DNA of 64,000 nt from Coriolopsis trogii (GCA_020543525.1 JAHYIO010000036.1:62001-126000), one strand, 5' to 3'. Positions 49,235 through 61,511 are shown, numbered from the stretch's first letter. Translations and numbers: made by a program. The notes: generated by a model from the sequence alone, not told the origin.

Positions 49235-50092
49235 ATGGCTGCTACCGCCTCGAATCGCACCTCAACGAGTGGTCATTTTCGCTCGCAAAGATCCACACCT
49301 GGTTCGAAGAAGTCTATATGCCCTTCAGGACGAGGAGCGCTTGCAATACGGATCTGCAAGTAAACCTCCTCGTTCGCCATCCGCCCTCGAAGGTTCAGCG
49401 ACACGAGCTCTAAAGGCATTGTATCGCTGTGTCAAGAAATGCAGTGGTCGAAGTGCCGAGACTTCGTCGGCTTACAGTCCAACCTCTGCAATGTTAACGA
49501 TCTCGCTATGGCCCTCTTCCGAGCGACAACATGTGGGTCCAAAGAGTCTGCGCCCATGAGCACCGAAAAGGGATCTCGCAGGAATCAGAGCCAAGCACAG
49601 CAGCAAGATCGGCCTCACGTTGATGCGCGCCCGTCGTGCGCCCCCCACAGACACACCGATGAAGCACAACTCCCATCGCACACACCGTCGCACAAGAAGC
49701 ACTCTACGGTGGAGCCCATTCTCCGTGCTCCATGCTTAGAGGGCTTCTGCGTCTTATTGGCATGAGGGGAAGGCATCGCATGCCTGACGTGCCGGCGAGT
49801 ACTATTGAGCTCAAAAAGCATCACCCGTTCGGACACCTGCCTCTCCTCAGGAAGTTGCGTGCTTCGGTGGAACCCAGGAGGAGAGCAAGTCGAGCGATTA
49901 CTCACGAGCGACATCGAGCAGCTGAGCGAGTACGCTCGTGCTACTTGGTGGTGTATAGCAGTCTTCCCGCGCTGTGCAATGCTCGTTACGCGGTGATCTC
50001 CAGACGATGCAGGCCGACATCCAACACACGTCGAATAATCGACTTCTGGGAGCGTATCGGAAGTCGACTATCGCCTGCCACAACGCCGCATA
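49235..50092 (+). CDS. Possible orphan gene, exons unresolved
   Basis: Several open stretches look coding: MAATASNRTSTSGHFRSQRS from ATG 49235, LYALQDEERLQYGSASKPPR in another frame, RLLTSDIEQLSEYARATW near 49.9 kb, and, after an acceptor near 50009, TMQADIQHTSNNRLLGAYRK ending at TAG 50090-50092. They must be joined by introns I cannot place uniquely because two or three frames are open at once. Position and style match the neighbouring orphan genes. Treat the span as a candidate locus only. Confidence 0.25.
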
Positions 50093-50707
50093 GCCAGAGC
50101 AAGCAGACAGACCAATTTAAGGCTGTACCACAGACTCAGAGGCCAATCCACAAGTTAGGGTTGTCGGTGGTGTGGTGGTAGGAGGAGGGAGAAGGGAGAA
50201 TGATGGCGCCACGCGCAATCACTCGAGCCTGAGTCAAGGCGGTTTGTCAACGTGCTGCGGTTACGTGACAAATGATGATCGTGTAAGCGTGGGCCACGGC
50301 CTTTCATGGTCTCGATGTCACCGTATTTGCTACTTGCTTCAGAACTCGGACATTAGTGGCCGTAATGTGACCTGTAATGTACAGCTCTTGTACGGGGTCC
50401 GTCGTCAAGGCTATGACCACCACGGGCACTCCAAGCCTAACTTTTACTAGGCCGGGCCCGGCGTGTCTCAACCGTGTGGCGGACATTTTATACTGGATTC
50501 CTACTGCGCACGTATCGTCATTGACAGATACGGTAATCTTCCTTCAAGTTAAACGAATATGTGTGTGTACAGAATACTAGTTACTTCGACACCCATACAC
50601 TGATTCTGCCATGCCCGACGGCCCGGGAAAATGAGATACTGACCTCGGGACACCCTCAACACTCAACGCGTTTCGCTTTCAGCTTGGCCTCCTCCAACTT
50701 CTTCAGT

Positions 50708-52708
50708 TCAAAAACAGAGTTCACCAACGATCTTGCTCTTCTCCTTGAACCATAAGTTGGCGGCCTCCTTGCTCGGGACAATCTCCTCCTTGTGATCCCC
50801 CTCCATGACCGTGACCTGAAACACCCTCTGAGAATCCGACGTGGTCTCCTCTTCCCGTGAGTATGCGTACTTCCCCTTTGGAGCGAACTTGTCCCGGAAG
50901 TCGACTCTGGTGAGACATCCACGCGCGCTCGGACGGGTGCTCCGTGCGGGAGTGCCGTTGCCCACTCTCGATCGAGGTTCCCTGGGCTGGAAGACCGGCT
51001 TAGGATATCCCTTGTTCCTTTGTACAATAGATTCCATCCTCTTCATGAGGTAATTTTCGCATCCGATGGTAGCGATTGCGCCCTCGACAGGGCAGCCATT
51101 CGGCTTGACGTTTTGCTTCATGAAATTGACCTGCAGCAATCTTCGACGGATTGGACGGGAGAGTTTAAGACCTCGTGCGAGCGGCTTCACACGAATGGTA
51201 GCCGTGTCTATGGTCGTCGACGGAACAGTCTCGGCCGATTGAGTCGATGAGAGTTTGGATGACTCCTGACGCTGTCCTGCTTCGCCTTCTGACTCCACGC
51301 GAGCAAGGAGAGTTAGGTGTGCCTTGTGGTCGATCGCGGGGACTCCACCGACAGAGGTCGTGATCTGGGAGAGAGGCGAGAGGCCGGGCCGCTGCCAGAC
51401 ATGCGTGCGCATCAATTTGACTTGCCTGGGACCGGACTCAGGCTTGGACGGCAAAGGGGATGGCTCTGGTCGCAATTGTACCCCTTCAGGTGCACCGACG
51501 GCCAGTGCGGAGGGTTCGGAGGATGCGCCGACGGTACCATGGGCAAGTGGTGTTTGCTGATGCCATCCGTTGGAGGGCTCGGCATGCGTCTCGGGAGCAT
51601 GTAGCTCTGGGGTTTGCGCCGTAGTACGCTTTCTCACTTGCATAGCACGCTTGGATGCAACCCTCTTGGGAGAGAGTGGCTGAACCGTGACATCTTCTGC
51701 GCTGTGCTTACGTTTCAGACAGGGGAGAGCATGCGCAGACACTGCACGCATGGTAGCGGGCATAGATGAAGGAGCCGAACACGTAGGGTTGTCGTGAGAG
51801 CCGCAGTCTGGAGTTCTGGCGCGAAGAGAATGGGAGAGCTCTTGTCGGGGCTCGGGGATAGGGGTAGCAGACTGCTCGCCCTCGTTGAACGTACGCGACT
51901 GCGGGCTCTGGTCGGACAGCGGTTGACCACCATCGTCAATGTATGCTGAGTTGCGGAATGGGACTTGCATGGAAGGGCCCGCTGAACAGTGGTACGCCTG
52001 ACCTTGGGAATCGGACACCTCAGTATTGTCGTCGTTGTGGGATGAAAGGTCAAATTCTTCTACATAACGTCGACAGAGATCAGGACATGAAACAAGGCCA
52101 GTGAGCATGAACCTCAACGTACGGATTCCTTTGGTCTCGTACGGGGAGTCAGGAGGGTGGGGACTGCGCATGTTCAACACATCATGAACTACACCGCGAT
52201 CAGTAGATGCAGATTATGGAGGTGACACGTAACTCACAACCTGCACGAGCATGCGAGCTCCCTTGCCGTGTGTGGGGACGCTCTTTTTCTGGTTGGAAAG
52301 GAAATCATGTAACGTCGTTCAAGCCAAATGTCATGAAATTTACGCACCTGTTCCATTGATTAGAAGGCATGTCTTGTCAGGAGACGTCGATCTAGGTGGG
52401 AATGTAGGTTGACAAGTCGCTGTTGGTGGAGGGAAGAACGCAAGTTTGGCAAAGTTACCGATGATTGCACATTGATATGGACGTACCATGCTGTAGTGAG
52501 GGATTGTTCTCAGTATGCCTTGACCGCTTGGCTTTTGGGATATTGTTGTCTTCTTCGGGGATAGAACGTTTTGTCCCTCGCGACTCACTGGCGGAGTGAA
52601 CAAGTGTCAAGATACCCGGAGACGTCGCAGACAGACATTGATCAGGGTAAAAGCGACTTACTCAGGAGAAGACCGTGTCCTACGCCATGACACGTCTTGT
52701 ATCGCCAT
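50708..52708 (-). CDS. Orphan protein with NLS-like, acidic and GLSPLSQ segments
   Basis: Six exons on the minus strand (52662-52708, 52487-52587, 52348-52419, 52241-52288, 52123-52188, 50708-52059) give 561 residues; the last four introns are phase 1. No known domain. Features in order: GTKRSIPEEDNNIPKAKRSR, a bipartite nuclear-localisation-like stretch; an acidic DLSSHNDDNTEVSDSQ; KRKHSAEDVTVQPLSPKRVA; HVWQRPGLSPLSQITTS, which matches motifs in three other orphans; a basic region with RPIRRRLLQVNFMKQN; and a C-terminal block QRVFQVTVMEGDHKEEIVPS followed by a helix ending VGELCF. Probably nuclear. The short exons are supported mainly by frame continuity. Confidence 0.6.
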
Positions 52709-53124
52709 GACGTCTTTCCGATAGGGGTGTGCTCGAGTCTGAATAGCCTGAGAACTTATGCAGGATACTAGAGGCGGGGCAGCTGAGCTAAAACAACAGT
52801 AACGTCGGGCTCACGTTAGCCTGAAGAGAGGGAAACGAAACTCAGGCGCACCAAGGTCAACAGAGTGATCGCTGGTTAGAGTGTGTGTGAGGGTGAGAGA
52901 GAAGATGGGGGTCCACCCGTTGGTTACAGCCACCGGCCATATCCTCGCCTCACGTGCACTGACTTTGCCGAGCTCTTTTAGGCACTTTCTGCCGCACAGC
53001 AGAATCTCCCCTTCGAAGTGGAGCTACGTGGGTTGAACTGCAGTTTGCAAGACTCACCGACCTATCGCGAGTGAATGTTAGTTGAGAACTGATATCGAAT
53101 ACTTGCGATCACTCACGCTTTACC
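52709..53124. other. Divergent intergenic region
   Basis: About 415 bp between two orphan genes transcribed away from each other; likely promoters. No specific element identified. Confidence 0.35.
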
Positions 53125-53609
53125 ATGTGTTCAAATCCCAGACGTCACTTCCAACAAAGTGCTAAAACTCCGGACACATGCAACCAATACTTCCCCTCTA
53201 TACTCGAGGCTTGGAACTGGGATTCTACCAGTCTTGCATCGACATTTCGACTCACATTTAGGCTGTCGGGGTCGACAACATCGAGCTATAGAATCCCGCA
53301 TGATAATCGTGGCTCTCACAGGTAATCTCTCGGTCGCTGTTGAGGTATCGTGAACACCACGCCTTGAATGGTAGTGACGGGGTGCACAAGATGTACTGAG
53401 TCTTCTCGGCCCTGCTCAGCGCTATGCGCCAAGTTACACTACCGGACACCGCCGACAACCGCTCAACTACAGTACTCGGCGAAATCCGAGATGAGACGCT
53501 CAGAGAGCCACCCAGCGACAAGAGCGACGACGACGACGTGTCGGACTTGCTCCTTCAAGTTCCCTTCCCTCCAACCCGTTACCACTCATCCCTGTTCTCA
53601 TTCTCTTGA
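53125..53609 (+). CDS. Small orphan protein with an acidic tail
   Basis: Exons 53125-53321 and 53420-53609 give 128 residues; the intron runs GTAATC..GCTCAG. No recognised domain. The first exon has EAWNWDSTSLASTFRLTF; the second has VLGEIRDETLREPPSDKSDD with four consecutive Asp, then VSDLLLQVPFPPTRYHSS. The acidic SDKSDDDD stretch resembles the acidic exons of neighbouring orphans. The model rests on an ATG, a clean donor and the long second exon. Confidence 0.45.
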
Positions 53610-54384
53610 TATTGTCTCTTCAGGTTATTGTGGCTGTCGGATGCTGCCAAGGATGCCCGCATGACCATCGTCGGCGAACGTGCCAGGCTATGAACGTGAG
53701 TAGCGTCAAATTGGGAGTCCTGGTGTCTGGTACTCATGAAGCATGACATGTCTACCAGCTGAGAGCAACTAGGACACTACTATACACAGAGTTTGCAACT
53801 TAGCAGGGGTCGGCTACGTCTGGATGATGCAACGATCCGGCATGGCATCCAACTGATACTCTGCACCACCGGTCAGGGGCCCGGGAGACTAACTAACGTG
53901 CTTTACATATAAGCCAACGATGAACATGCGTTGCGTGGTCTCCACTTTGCTTACATATTGACAAACACCGTGTACAGATGCCGCTCCTTCGGTGTCTGTT
54001 GTATACACGCCACAATGTGCACCTGCCGTGCTGTGTCACACTCGTGCCATCTAGTGAATGGAGTCATTCACTCTACGACTGCTCCCTGCCAATGGCGTGA
54101 GCCTCCGTCCAACCTTCGACAATAATCCGCACCTTCGGGCCTCTATGCACTGTCAGTCGACAGTTAGTCCTACGTCTGCGTTCAAGTAAGTACACCATAT
54201 ACGTGTGAGATGTATTGGGAATCCTGCCTGATATAAGAATCAAATTATAGTCTTGCCTACACCACCACATACCACCAGTCATATTCGGCAGCGGTCGCAG
54301 CTCAATCTCGCTCGCTTACCGAACATCCACCATACGCAGTTGCGCACTCTTACCCTTATAACCAGACAATCAGATATTCATCTC
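53610..54384. other. Intergenic region
   Basis: Nothing recognised. Confidence 0.35.
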
Positions 54385-54666
54385 ATGACACTGCTTGACC
54401 AGTGGAGTTTGATGGTCTTGCAGCTCACTGCAGCTTGCCTGGAACGAGATTGCCGGTGCGTGAGCATCCACCGCTGGTGGACAGACAAGCGCGTCCGAAA
54501 GGAATCTGCAGGTCACAACGTACCTGCCTCTATGTTGAGTAGGCATGATCCCAATATATGTGCTCGTGTGCGTTGTACTTTACTCAGCCGCAAGCAACCA
54601 AGTCCCGACAAGGCCTACAAGTGGCGGCTCTCGCAACGCTCCTTTGTCTTCAAGCGCATCACGTGA
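54385..54666 (+). CDS. Short open frame, doubtful gene
   Basis: ATG 54385 to TGA 54666 encodes 93 residues (MTLLDQWSLMVLQLTAACLE ... RSFVFKRIT). It lies just upstream of a well-supported orphan gene on the same strand, has no intron signals and no domain. Either a small gene or leader DNA of its neighbour. Confidence 0.2.
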   Translation: MTLLDQWSLMVLQLTAACLERDCRCVSIHRWWTDKRVRKESAGHNVPASMLSRHDPNICARVRCTLLSRKQPSPDKAYKWRLSQRSFVFKRIT

Positions 54667-54837
54667 CTGACGCGTAGTCCGGATAATGGGCCACACCTGG
54701 TCGCGTCGTCTTCTCCCTACTTTCACCTCGACCACCACTACCACGCCTCGTATAACGAGCTCTTACTCGACCGACCTATATTTGTCGCCATCACGCAAAC
54801 GCCACTACCGGTCTTCTCTAACCACTTGCAGATCAAC

Positions 54838-56320
54838 ATGTCACTCGCCACATCTGCTTCTTACGCTGGTTACGCACAAACGTGCTGCGCCACTAGCATC
54901 GCAGACACCATCTCCTGCGGTAACGCGACTACCTCCTCACGAAAGCGTTGCTTTGAAGATGACGACGAGAGTACCACCCCTTCAAAGCGCCCTCGCACGT
55001 CTCCGACCAGTGGGTGTCTTTGTGTACTCTGGTTACAACTCTTTGCTCACTGAATGACTTCAGCGGATAGTACTTTGTACTCAATGCTCGACATGGATGA
55101 TGGATGGAGCTGTTCTGAAGCGAGTGAGTCCTTCTTAAGCCAACCTGTCCGATCAGCAGCGTAACCAACGCGTCAACCTAGTACTCCAACCCTGGCGAAC
55201 GTATGATGCTGCTGACACAGAATATGCTGGAAAGAACTACTGGACAAATTGGGGTGAGTGTGAGCAATTTGCCCTATGTATCGGGGCTTCATTGATCCGA
55301 GCCAACCCAGAGAACCTCATGTCCGACTGCGGAGATAGCGTCGGGTTTCTAACCAACGACGAATGCGATGCGTGGGGCCAGCCAGATACGCTAGCTTCCG
55401 ATAATCTCTTTGACTGTAAGCTCGCCTTCCTTCTTCCTTGTCATACAAGCTCATCACGCATCATAGTTGTGTCTGATTCCACTGACACCGAGGACGAAAC
55501 CGAGGACGATATGTCCGTGCAGGAAGGTATGTCACCCAATGTTATGTTAAGATGCGTTTTGAGCTCTAACCCTGCGATATCAGGTAGCTCGGAGCCTATT
55601 GCACCTGTTCAGACCAAACCGCCACGTACTCCTTGGAACCTCCGAAGGCCGGGACCGTCTCCACTGTCTCAATCATACGTCCCGGATGATTTGCCCGCCC
55701 CCTCCGATGGCCTCGACGAGGAGACCTCTGTACAGAGCCCTTGCGAAATCCCTCCCGCCGAACGCAGCTTCGCTCATCGTTTCCTTCTGCAACGCGCTGA
55801 AAGCTGGTACGTATGAGTCGCTGCGAACAGCGTGTATCCAATTGAACACTCTCATAGGAGACAGAAAGATCCTTCTGACATCAACTCTGCCATACGTTGT
55901 ACGCTGGCAGACGAAGACCCTAAACCCGCTCTACGGGGAACGCCTCCACGTTCGGTCGACGACCGAGAGTGTCTCGAAGTCCTGGAGAACCACACATACT
56001 ACGCCTACACCGTCGACGATGCCGGTGCAGCGTATCTCGGACTGCGGAAGATGACGAAGTTCTACTTCCGTGGGCACGGCGGCCTACCTTCGGAGCTCTC
56101 CTCCAGCGTCGCTGAACGTGACATGTGTGGGGGCATGATGAGCCTCAGCCATCAAATTGATTTTGACAGCTGGAACGGGCACCAGCAATTCAGGATACAG
56201 GCGGACGGAAGCGCTGTCGAGCTGTGGGCAAAGCATGCCGCTGCCACTGAGGCATTGAGGCTGCTCGACGATAAGCGAATCACGACTGGGGGCTTGGTTT
56301 ATTTTACAGAACATCCATAA
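54838..56320 (+). CDS. Orphan protein with NLS-like, acidic and GPSPLSQ segments
   Basis: Seven exons (54838-55009, 55064-55123, 55182-55253, 55311-55415, 55467-55526, 55584-55806, 55858-56320) give 384 residues; five of six introns are phase 1. No known domain. Features in order: KRCFEDDDESTTPSKRPRTS, a bipartite nuclear-localisation-like stretch; DMDDGWSCSEA; WGQPDTLASDNLFD; an acidic exon VSDSTDTEDETEDDMSVQE; WNLRRPGPSPLSQSYVPDD; and a C-terminal region with a putative beta-rich block and helix (QQFRIQADGSAVELWAKHAA) ending YFTEHP. Domain-like order and motifs match the orphans at 28.5, 50.7 and 61.5 kb. This is the best-supported member: every donor is GTRNGT-like and every joined frame is open. 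Confidence 0.68.
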
Positions 56321-56553
56321 TTTCATTGTTCTCCACACTTCACCTGCTTCTCAACGAGCTTTTGTCCCTGCCTGCGCGCTTCGAGTTGGGATGAGTGGAT
56401 TCTGAAACGAAGCCGATCATCGAACTAGCGCCTGGCTATAACCTGAGATCGTTCATAACCAATCGGTCTTCAGACGTTGTACTCTGCCCGCCGACTCGTC
56501 CTCCTCTGTCCTGCACACCTACCTACACCGCACTAGATACTCATTCTCTCGAC

Positions 56554-57045
56554 ATGTCTAACGTTGCAAAGAGCACCTCCACCGGTGTCGTGAGACACGT
56601 CGTGGACAACTCGTACCGGGGTCGTTCTCGTACTCCAGTAGCTCTGGATGCACGATGTGAGTATATGAGCTATTCCATCTAAGAATACATGTACTCACTC
56701 GACGTTATTTACAGCAATTAACAGGAGAAGGGAAGCAATCACCGGCGACATCCTCATAACATACCGGGTGCAAGATCTGGTTATACGGAAGGGGCGACGG
56801 ACTCGGAGGACTATCGGTGAGTACATTCAATTTGCCACGGAAACAAGTATCACTCACAGTGATTCATAGACTCAAATCCAAACACCATGAGCTTTGGGAC
56901 GTTCTTCGAGGAGCTGATCCAGAGTAACCAGACTCGAAGTGAGTGTCCCTCGTTCTGGTTACGCGACGCGTCGACTGATCCCGGTTCACCAGTCATTGAA
57001 AGCGTGATGCAGCTGAGGACTGGGGAAGTATCTCAGCAACAGTAG
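56554..57045 (+). CDS. Small orphan protein, tandem pair member 1
   Basis: Four exons (56554-56656, 56715-56816, 56870-56938, 56993-57045) give 108 residues, all introns phase 1 with consensus GTGAGT donors. No known domain. The core reads ITGDILITYRVQDLVIRKGR, RRTIDSNPNTMSFGTFFEEL and IIESVMQLRTGEVSQQQ. The following gene shares the YRV.D, GRRT and DSN.NT.SFG blocks in the same exons and phases, so the two are paralogues. Basic overall; cellular role unknown. Confidence 0.6.
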
Positions 57046-57390
57046 TTTGTACTATGTATCGTTCCTTCTACCATCACTGCATGTGCGGCCCATGTATCCC
57101 CAAATACGCATCTGTACCATATATCATCATGTATGTATCACCTCGCGACTCTACACCCGTATGTCTGCATTACAGAGTTCCGTTGACACCCGAACACCTC
57201 GGTAAGAGTGCTCTTGGACCCTAACCAAGACAAAGGGAGCTTGTCGCAAGCGTGCGAGGCCAAAGCGAGCGCCACGCGCTTTGACTCGAGCAAAAGAGCA
57301 GTGTCATAGGGCCACCCACCACAGATGTGGAGGTCGCAGCCACCGCTCTCTCTCCTTCTCTTCCACCACTACGACACCTCAGTCGTCAGC
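57046..57390. other. Intergenic region between tandem small orphan genes
   Basis: About 345 bp with no further gene. Confidence 0.35.
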
Positions 57391-57868
57391 ATGTCTTCGT
57401 TCTTACGGATAGCACTACTCACAATCCACGAGGACCCGTCACAATCGCGACCGACATGTGAGAATGCATACCGTAATCCTATTTGCGTGGCACTCAACGA
57501 GCTGGGTATGTTCGACAAAGTAGCTGTAGTAGGAAAGAAGTTGAACGAATCTCTATTGTCATAGGTATCTCCGGCTCAGAAGAACCAGACACGCAGGAGC
57601 GATATATTCTCTACCGTGTGCGAGACATTGACCTGCGCGGTCGACGTACAGGTTAGCCTTCCGCACAGCGCGGAATGGCGTTCGCGCTAACACTTCTTTC
57701 CCTATGTCAGACTCGAACATAAATACACAGAGCTTCGGGATGTCCATGGACTTGATGAATAGCCAACATTTCTGTCAGTATCGATCTCGCCCATGCTACA
57801 CTGGCGTGGAGTCTGAGGTACGATGCTCACCTCCCGCGTTGACAGATATTGTAATGATCGACTATTGA
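57391..57868 (+). CDS. Small orphan protein, tandem pair member 2
   Basis: Four exons (57391-57457, 57565-57651, 57711-57773, 57846-57868) give 79 residues, all introns phase 1. The core ERYILYRVRDIDLRGRRTDS and NINTQSFGMSMDLMNSQH aligns with the preceding gene. The last exon (IVMIDY) is short and its donor (GTCAGT) is weaker, so the C-terminus is less certain. The N-terminal exon is unrelated in sequence to its paralogue. Confidence 0.5.
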
Positions 57869-58157
57869 TTCGTATCGTCCCGCTGTGTGGATGAACGGGT
57901 AGACCCTCGCACACGAGCAACTGGTACTTGCGCGCACGTGCGCAATTGACCCTGTCCTCGCACGACTGCTCCTTGTAGCCAGTCTGGTGCTGTACGTGAT
58001 ATCGCTCTTAGACGAGTTTTTTGTGGTACCTAGTGTAGAATTGTAGGTTTGAAACTTATTATCTGGCTGTTCCCATATCAATTATGCTTGATGAGAGGGT
58101 CAATCGGATGCTTCACAAGGCTTTGCCAGATGCACTTACCTTAGTTCGTAAGCAAAT

Positions 58158-58958
58158 CTAGAAACCTCCGACCAGATGACTCGACAGCTCGTAGTCGGTT
58201 TTGTAGGATTCCATTTGCTCGCGCCCCACAATATCCTTCATAGCTTCGTTCCACGACAGGTCTTTCACAGGCAGCCCGGGATACCAAAGCGCCTTCACGA
58301 GCTCCCAATGCTCCGGGTACCAGCCCGACTCCTCCCAGTCAATGAGGGCAGCGATCCGATCGCCATCGACAATGATGTTTCGCGGAGCCAAATCACCATG
58401 GGTAAATACGATGCAATGGTCGTCGCGCATGCGCGCGCGGATGCCGGGCAGCTCTGCGTCGTCCACGAACGGCACCGCGGCCTTGATGAGACAGTCATTG
58501 AACGCAGCCTCGTTGGCAAATGGCCCAAGCGGGCGCGTCGAAGTGATGCGGCTATCCCTGAAGGCCTCATTGTGCAACGAGCAGACCGTGCCGGATGGCA
58601 CAGAGGGCGGCGGTTGGAGGGCCCGTAGCTGGCGAACGTAGTCCCCGAGCTGCGCGAGAATGCTGGCCCGACCGTCAGGAGATAGCTTGGCCCAGACGAG
58701 GTCGAGGTCGTCGCCGCGTACTTCTTCCATGAGCATATACGTGCGACCAAAACCGCGGTCAGAGGCGAACACACGGGGAACAGGGATAGTCGTATTCTTG
58801 CGAACGTAGCGCAGGGTGTCTGCCTCGGCACCGGCCCTGCCATCTCCGACTTTGAGAACCAATCCAAACTTCGGGAAAAACAGCACTCGACCACCGAAGC
58901 GCCTCACGAAGCGGCCGCGGATGCGAAGGAAGAGTTTGCAAAGACAGGCGAGAAGCAT
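58158..58958 (-). CDS. APH-fold phosphotransferase (aminoglycoside/choline kinase-like)
   Basis: Single exon, 266 residues from ATG 58958; the frame extends 17 codons further upstream but only to a GTG. Kinase landmarks: LVLKVGDG with Lys36, MLMEEVRGDDL as the hinge, HGDLAPRNIIVDGD with catalytic Asp189 and Asn194, and LIDWEESGWYPEHWE with the metal-binding Asp207. This is the APH family (PF01636), which in fungi is large and mostly of unknown substrate; it transfers phosphate from ATP to a small molecule. The N-terminal lobe is short, so an upstream exon is possible. It lies among orphan genes but resembles none of them. Confidence 0.82.
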   Translation of the reverse strand: MLLACLCKLFLRIRGRFVRRFGGRVLFFPKFGLVLKVGDGRAGAEADTLRYVRKNTTIPVPRVFASDRGFGRTYMLMEEVRGDDLDLVWAKLSPDGRASILAQLGDYVRQLRALQPPPSVPSGTVCSLHNEAFRDSRITSTRPLGPFANEAAFNDCLIKAAVPFVDDAELPGIRARMRDDHCIVFTHGDLAPRNIIVDGDRIAALIDWEESGWYPEHWELVKALWYPGLPVKDLSWNEAMKDIVGREQMESYKTDYELSSHLVGGF

Positions 58959-59417
58959 ATGAGGATTGGAGGGCAACCGTTGTGTTGCCGTAGCATGCGC
59001 GTTGAACACGACAGTTTGGCCTTGTTGAATTCAGAGGCCGTTGCCAAAGACACGTAAACAACGCCGTGACCATGTCACAAAGTGACCAGGTCACTCAGCG
59101 CGCTTTGGGAGAGCAGAGATCACGTGCCTTTGTTTAAAAGCCCTGCACTGGATCATGTCCTGGCCGTCCCGCTAAATTTCGCACTCCGATACGCGGCGGG
59201 AGTGCTATTATACCTGCTTTGTGGACTTCCTCCTTGCCCTTGACTCTCCCTACTTCGACTTGTCCGTCGTCCCGAACCTGGCGGTCGCCCTCGCTGGTGG
59301 CAGTTTCGCCTCTCCCTCGTCCAGTGGGACAGCGAGTCGCGATCGAGTACAGTTGGCACCTCCGTTAAAATCTCTACCATTTGCTACACATACAAAATTC
59401 CTGTCACTCCTTTGACC
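58959..59417. other. Divergent intergenic region
   Basis: About 460 bp between two genes transcribed in opposite directions. No gene or specific element recognised. Confidence 0.4.
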
Positions 59418-60891
59418 ATGTTGCTCAGAAGACAATCTGGCATTCTACCCTCCGTGCGGGCGAGCGTCCCTCTTTCTCCCTATTTATCCCTCCATGAGGC
59501 AAAATCTACGAGTGGCCACAACGGGACCTTAGATGCAGCTCTGGTATCTCTTCAGTCTATTTCCCTCAATGGATGTGAGTCTTGCCTACTACGTGGATGA
59601 GCCGTCGACCACTCACACTCTGTCTTTAACCAGCGGCCGAGAAATCAACCAGCAAAACAACGCCGAGAGACGCAGAAGCTAAGACTCAAAGTGTTTACCT
59701 AAATACTGAGCTGTCTCATTCCGGACTCGGCTTACGTGAGTACCGGTGTGGCCTCGTTTTGTCAGAAGGAGTTGATAACCAATACAAGAATTTGCGGGTC
59801 TAGCAGACGACACTGAGCTTGAGGGCGACTCTTACTGTAAGGCTCCTTTCGGTTTATCAGAAAGCCCTGAGCTAATCCAATCACTAGTGACACATTTGCC
59901 TATCAGTGACGAGTCCACTGACGATGAAGACGACGAGTTCATCAAACGGGCCATGGCATTCGCCAAGATGCGCGCAGCTAATGCAGGCATGTCCGTTGCG
60001 ATGTGTACCTTCAGCAATGCAGTAGAAGCGCACACAGAGGAAGAGGACGAGGCCGATTCATGCCTCTCCGCTGCCGCTTCCCTGGTTATCTCTTCACTTA
60101 GTCGTTGTAAGCTCTTCCGTCATATCCATTTTGCTCAACGTTCTGATATGAATCCCGCTATCCTCCAGCACCCCCCGCTCTAGAGCGTCACTTGTCTCAT
60201 TCCTCAACTTTCTCGGGATGGTCGTACGACGACGAGCTCAGCCCTGTGGAGCGTGCCGAATGCGAGGCAGTCAGAGCCTATATCGAGAAGTGGGCCTCGA
60301 GTCCCGAGAGGCCCATGTCGACGTACTGGCAAGGCCTCCTACCTCTGCACTTGAATGTCGCGCTACCGATTGCCCACAAACTGACTGTGTATCTGGCTGA
60401 GCAAGCGTACGTCGCTGACTCAACATGATACAACAATGTCCTACTAACACTTTGCAACATCTAGCATCAAGTCAGTCAGCGCGCATCTCAACATGGCACC
60501 TCCGCTTGAGGTTGAGCACGAGCGACCGTATCTGTACCGGGAGCCCGTGTTTCAAGGCCTTGCCCATGCTGCAGAAACGGGTTTCCTCTATCGTCGACCT
60601 CTCCCCTCCTACTCTCCGCAACAAAGGCTCGCAGAAATACGTGCTGAACTCAATCAAGACTCGCTTAGTGCACGGCCTGTGCAGACCGTTCCCATTCGTC
60701 TGCAAGCGGGTGCGAAGTATGCAGCCGGGAAGCAACGTCGGGAGAAGGAAGCCCATACCCGTCGCACGGTGTGGATCCGAAAGACCTCTCGGCTCCGTCA
60801 TGAGAGCACGGAACGGTGGAATAACATAGCCAAAGTCGTCTCCGCCACTACTATCCCCGAAGGCAACAGAAACGTGGCCCATCCGTTCTAA
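59418..60891 (+). CDS. Orphan protein, six exons, acidic middle and basic tail
   Basis: Exons 59418-59574, 59634-59735, 59789-59836, 59888-60106, 60169-60406 and 60465-60891 give 396 residues; the first four introns are phase 1. No known domain. The fourth exon is acidic (ISDESTDDEDDEFIKRAMAF), as in neighbouring orphans. The fifth acceptor must be CCTCCAG at 60168, because the nearby CTCTAG would create a stop. The last exon reads EHERPYLYREPVFQGLAHAA, PLPSYSPQQRLAEIRAELNQ and then a basic block RRTVWIRKTSRLRHESTERW. That last block resembles the C-termini of the orphans at 28.5 and 47.8 kb. Function unknown. Confidence 0.62.
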
Positions 60892-61511
60892 GGCGCCTCC
60901 TCGCTTCCGTCCCTCGGGCATCTCGGTCTTCGCCTCGATCTGCCTCTACAGTACTCGGAGCGGTCTTCGTTGCACCACAATTAGCTGAGATGCTCCTCCA
61001 TTCACAAAGCCGCCCTCTCCGACCTTTACCTCATTGTGGCCCGGGCCTCGCTCCGCTTCCCCATTCCTCACCCATCGTCCTTTTGGCTGTGCGATGCAAC
61101 TAGAGTCGACACTCACGAACCACACACTTCACGACACTCACGACCTCTCACGACCTCTCCTCACTCTCACTGTTGTCTTTTGACCGGTTTTTCATGCTTT
61201 TCTTCTGCTATATGCTTGACCATCTCCCGCTTTCCTTGTTTCCGCCTCAACGTCTATACAGTCTCGCATCCCTTATCTGTGTTCAATTCCTCCCTCAATA
61301 TCCTCGTTCCCGTAGTTTCCAAACGTGTTGAAGCTGTACGAGAAGTAGTCAAAAAAACCTGTAAAAGTAGCAGCCAAAATCTCCAAACTGTCGTAACCCC
61401 TCAAGGCCTCGTCGCATTCCATGCAAGCGAGGCGGTCGACCATCCATAATAATTGATTGAATATATACACTACAATACAACTTCCGAAGAGGAGTCGGGA
61501 CTACATATCGT
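60892..61511. other. Intergenic region, convergent gene ends
   Basis: Between the stops of two orphan genes facing each other. Pyrimidine-rich; no gene recognised. Confidence 0.4.
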
